The position numbers and the translations under genes were made by a program. A stretch of 64,000 nucleotides of DNA, from assembly GCA_002483465.1 (NCBI GenBank), contig DLHX01000012.1, positions 124,001-188,000 on the forward strand, given 5' to 3'. Source of the stretch: Micavibrio sp. UBA7657. GTDB lineage: Bacteria > Pseudomonadota > Alphaproteobacteria > Micavibrionales > Micavibrionaceae. Below the pieces are notes generated by a model that saw only the letters and a list, made by a program, of their open reading frames with translations, searched no databases and had not been told where the DNA came from. Positions within the stretch are counted from its first letter, which is position 1. Every line of letters starts with the position of its first letter. Below, piece after piece: positions 60,864-64,000 of the stretch.

Positions 60864-63800
60864 ATGCCCAAGCGTACCGACATAAAATCAATTGCGATCA
60901 TCGGGGCCGGACCCATCATCATCGGCCAGGCGTGCGAATTCGATTATTCGGGAACGCAGGCCTGCAAGGCGCTGCGCGAGGAAGGTTATAGAATTGTTTT
61001 AATCAATTCGAACCCGGCGACGATCATGACCGATCCGGATATGGCAGACGCGACTTATATCGAGCCGATCACGCCGGGCGTGGTGGCAAAGATTTTAGAA
61101 CAGGAGCGCCCTGATGCGTTGCTGCCGACCATGGGCGGGCAGACGGCGCTGAATACGGCGCTGGCGCTGGCGGAAGACGGAACGCTTGAGAGACTCGGGA
61201 TTGAGCTGATCGGCGCGAACCGCGAGGCCATCGAAATGGCCGAAGACCGGAACAAATTTAAAGAATGTATGAACCGCCTCGGGCTTGAATCGGCGCGGAG
61301 TAAAACCATTCATTCAATCGATGAAGCCGAAGCGGCGCTGGAATATGTCGGACTGCCCGCGATTATCCGTCCCTCCTTCACACTTGGTGGAACAGGCGGC
61401 GGGATTGCGTATAACAAGGAAGAATATGAAGAGATCGTTTATAGCGGTCTGGACGCTTCGCCGACGACGGAAGTGCTGATTGAGGAATCTCTTCTCGGGT
61501 GGAAAGAATTCGAGATGGAAGTCGTTCGCGACAAGAACGACAACTGCATTATTGTCTGCTCGATTGAAAATGTCGACCCGATGGGCGTGCATACGGGAGA
61601 CTCCATCACTGTAGCTCCGGCAATGACGCTCACGGATAAAGAATACCAGATCATGCGGAATGCCTCTATCGCCACGCTGCGCGGGATCGGCGTCGAAACC
61701 GGCGGATCGAACGTGCAGTTCGCGATCAACCCGGCGGATGGCCGCATGATTGTGATTGAAATGAACCCGCGCGTGTCGCGCTCGTCGGCGCTGGCGTCAA
61801 AAGCGACGGGATTCCCGATTGCGAAGATCGCGGCGAAGCTGGCGGTCGGTTATACGCTGGATGAACTCAAGAACGACATCACGGGCGGGCGCACGCCGGC
61901 GTCGTTCGAGCCGACGATTGATTATGTTGTGACGAAAGTGCCGCGTTTCGCGTTCGAGAAATTCAAGGGCGCGAAGCCGCTGCTGAATACGTCTATGAAA
62001 TCGGTTGGCGAAGTGATGGCAATCGGACGCAGTTTTGAAGAGTCGCTGCAGAAATCCATGCGTTCCCTGGAAAAAGGCCTGACGGGTTTAGACCCTATGC
62101 CTATTCCAAATGCCGATCCGACGAACCCGGAATCTCTTACCGACGCGATACTGGCCGCCGTTGCGATGCCGACGCCGCAGCGGATCCTGCATATTGCCGA
62201 CGCGATCCGTCACGGCATTTCGCTCGAGAGAATTCACGACACGTGCAAATACGATCCGTGGTTCCTGGAGCGCATCAAGAATATCGTCGATGCGGAAAAA
62301 GGAATTACAGCCAAGGGCCTGCCGGTCGACCGCGAGGGCTGGGTGCGACTTAAAAAACTTGGATTCTCGGATGCACGTCTTGCTACGTTGATGAATGTAA
62401 GCGAAGCGCAGGTCCGCAAGGCCCGCAAAACACATAATGTGCACCCCGTGTTCAAGCGCGTGGATACGTGCGCGGCGGAGATCCCCTCCTCGACGCCTTA
62501 TATGTATAGCTGTTACGAGGGCGACGGGGTTAATGAGCCGGAGAGCGAGATCGATCCGAGCGACAAAGAAAAAATTATTATCCTCGGCGGCGGACCGAAC
62601 AGGATCGGCCAGGGGATTGAATTCGATTATTGCTGCGTGCATGCGTCGTATGCTTTGCGTGAGGCGGGTTATGAAACGATCATGGTCAACTGCAACCCGG
62701 AAACGGTTTCGACGGATTACGATACGTCGGACAGGCTTTATTTCGAACCACTGACGGAAGAAGACGTGGTTGAACTGATCACGGCTGAACAGGCAAGCGG
62801 CACAGTCAAAGGCGTGATCGTGCAGCTCGGCGGGCAGACGCCGCTGAAACTCGCGCACCCGCTGCAAAAGGCCGGCATCCCGATTTTGGGAACCGACCCG
62901 GATGCGATTGACCTTGCGGAAGACCGCGAGAGATTCCAGAAGTTGCTTAAAAAACTGAAACTGCGCCAGCCGCCGAATGGCCTGGCAAGATCGGCCAAGG
63001 AAGCGGAAGAGATTTCTGATGAAATTGGCTTTCCCATTGTTATTCGTCCGTCTTACGTTCTCGGCGGTCAGGCGATGCAGATCGTCCACAACAAGACGGA
63101 GCTGAAGCAATATATCAAAACCGCCGTGAAGGTTTCGGGCGACGACCCTGTTCTGCTCGACCGTTATTTGAAATCCGCGATTGAAGTGGATGTCGATGCG
63201 CTGGCCGACGGTACGGATGTTTATGTCGCGGGGATCATGGAGCATATCGAGGAAGCGGGTATTCACTCGGGCGATTCTGCCTGCGTATTGCCGCCGCACT
63301 CCCTGCCCGCCGAGACGGTGAAAGAAATCGAGGCGCAGACGGTGACGCTTGCGAAAGCGCTTAAAGTCAAAGGCCTGATGAACGTACAGTTTGCGGTACG
63401 CAAGAATGATGAAACCGGCGTGCTGGATATTTATATTCTCGAGGTCAATCCGCGCGCGTCACGCACGGCGCCGTTCGTGGCAAAAGCAACGGGCGTTCCT
63501 GTCGCCAAACTCGCCGCGCGGATCATGGCAGGCGAGAAGCTTGCAGATTTCAAAGGCATGCTGAAAGGCATGAGCACAAACCACCACGCGGTGAAGGCAC
63601 CAGTGTTCCCGTTCAACCGTTTCCCCGGCGTCGAGCCGCTGCTCGGACCGGAAATGAAATCAACGGGCGAAGTGATGGGCCTCGATACGGATGTATCGCA
63701 TGCTCTCGCTAAAGCGTTCCTCGCGGCGGGCACGCGCCTGCCGACGGGCGGAAAAGTATTCCTGTCGGTCAAGGATGTGGACAAGGAAGCCCTCGCCCCG

Positions 63801-64000
63801 ATCGCGAAGGAACTGGCCGATGTCGGGTTCGAGCTGGTCGCCACAGGCGGCACGGCGCGCTTCCTGAAAGAAAAAGGCCTGAAGGTCAAACGCATCAACA
63901 AGGTGATGGAAGGCCAGCCGCACATTGGCGATGCGATCATCAACGGCGAAATTTCCCTGATGATCAACACGACAGCGAAATCGTCGCAGGCCGTGGCCGA
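60864..64000 (+). CDS. carB: Carbamoyl-phosphate synthase large subunit CarB (partial, runs off the window)
   Basis: Uses ammonia from CarA, bicarbonate and two ATP to make carbamoyl phosphate. The frame starts MPKRTDIKSIAIIGAGPIII after GAGG and stays open for 1045 codons to the window end. Both ATP-grasp halves are present (PSFTLGGTGGGIAYN, about 171; RPSYVLGGQAMQIV in the second half) with NPRVSRSSALASKATG and the second NPRASRTAPFVAKATG, then the MGS-like allosteric domain begins (FELVATGGTARFL). The missing end is roughly 35-60 residues. Confidence 0.96.
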   Translation, partial: MPKRTDIKSIAIIGAGPIIIGQACEFDYSGTQACKALREEGYRIVLINSNPATIMTDPDMADATYIEPITPGVVAKILEQERPDALLPTMGGQTALNTALALAEDGTLERLGIELIGANREAIEMAEDRNKFKECMNRLGLESARSKTIHSIDEAEAALEYVGLPAIIRPSFTLGGTGGGIAYNKEEYEEIVYSGLDASPTTEVLIEESLLGWKEFEMEVVRDKNDNCIIVCSIENVDPMGVHTGDSITVAPAMTLTDKEYQIMRNASIATLRGIGVETGGSNVQFAINPADGRMIVIEMNPRVSRSSALASKATGFPIAKIAAKLAVGYTLDELKNDITGGRTPASFEPTIDYVVTKVPRFAFEKFKGAKPLLNTSMKSVGEVMAIGRSFEESLQKSMRSLEKGLTGLDPMPIPNADPTNPESLTDAILAAVAMPTPQRILHIADAIRHGISLERIHDTCKYDPWFLERIKNIVDAEKGITAKGLPVDREGWVRLKKLGFSDARLATLMNVSEAQVRKARKTHNVHPVFKRVDTCAAEIPSSTPYMYSCYEGDGVNEPESEIDPSDKEKIIILGGGPNRIGQGIEFDYCCVHASYALREAGYETIMVNCNPETVSTDYDTSDRLYFEPLTEEDVVELITAEQASGTVKGVIVQLGGQTPLKLAHPLQKAGIPILGTDPDAIDLAEDRERFQKLLKKLKLRQPPNGLARSAKEAEEISDEIGFPIVIRPSYVLGGQAMQIVHNKTELKQYIKTAVKVSGDDPVLLDRYLKSAIEVDVDALADGTDVYVAGIMEHIEEAGIHSGDSACVLPPHSLPAETVKEIEAQTVTLAKALKVKGLMNVQFAVRKNDETGVLDIYILEVNPRASRTAPFVAKATGVPVAKLAARIMAGEKLADFKGMLKGMSTNHHAVKAPVFPFNRFPGVEPLLGPEMKSTGEVMGLDTDVSHALAKAFLAAGTRLPTGGKVFLSVKDVDKEALAPIAKELADVGFELVATGGTARFLKEKGLKVKRINKVMEGQPHIGDAIINGEISLMINTTAKSSQAVA

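Noticed and set aside
62088..63299. 403-codon frame on the minus strand opposite carB
   Set aside because: Carries no domain; it mirrors the high-GC codon pattern of carB, which is well supported on the plus strand.

Overview
This is a 64 kb stretch of a bacterial chromosome, most likely from an alphaproteobacterium. The order ffh-rpsP-rimM-trmD-rplS-leuC-leuD-leuB, the pair dnaG-rpoD close to gatB/yqeY and carAB, the ornithine-lipid genes olsB-olsA, a DUF3126 protein and an encoded tRNA-Arg(ACG) all fit that class. A complete type IVa pilus locus with an embedded ABC transporter is unusual there and recalls predatory or surface-attached lineages such as Micavibrio relatives; that last point is inference, not a database match.

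Layout. 1-5430: SRP and ribosome maturation genes, with a DUF559 nuclease-like domain fused in frame to the front of RimM. 5446-9654: leucine biosynthesis with an HD-GYP-like gene between leuC and leuD. 9805-26753: about 17 kb of type IV pilus genes, all on the minus strand (pilin, ABC permease and ATPase, secretin, PilU, PilT, prepilin peptidase, PilP/O/MN-like, PilC, PilB), plus an AraC-type membrane regulator. 26989-31933: glutamine synthetase II, a secreted LamG protein, a charged coiled-coil protein, an OmpA-like protein and two tRNA-Arg genes, one followed by a duplicated copy of its 3' end. 32093-40025: ornithine lipid synthesis, a pair of related secreted Cys-rich proteins, then kdtA-lpxK-lpxL for lipid A/Kdo. 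40027-48014: PDEase-like HD protein, class II DAHP synthase, NadE, GltX, TrmJ, S4. 48167-50602: a lipid-glycosylation operon (ArnT-like, LAB_N, GT2) behind a CAT-anticodon tRNA. 50710-55299: secreted protein, rpoD, dnaG. 55300-55860: an exact parS-like site and a small-peptide gene behind a sigma-54 promoter. 55879-64000: hypothetical protein, membrane lipase, YqeY, and carA - carbonic anhydrase - carB (carB runs off the window).

How it works together. The pilus block holds everything needed to process, assemble, extrude and retract a type IVa pilus. The split ABC transporter resembles PilG/H/I of myxobacteria. The envelope genes (olsBA, kdtA-lpxK-lpxL, ArnT-like operon) build and modify outer-membrane lipids. 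Carbonic anhydrase between carA and carB probably supplies bicarbonate to carbamoyl-phosphate synthetase. Short palindromic repeats (GTCAT...ATGAC ends) sit between genes at five places, and a different hairpin repeat brackets the DUF559 domain.
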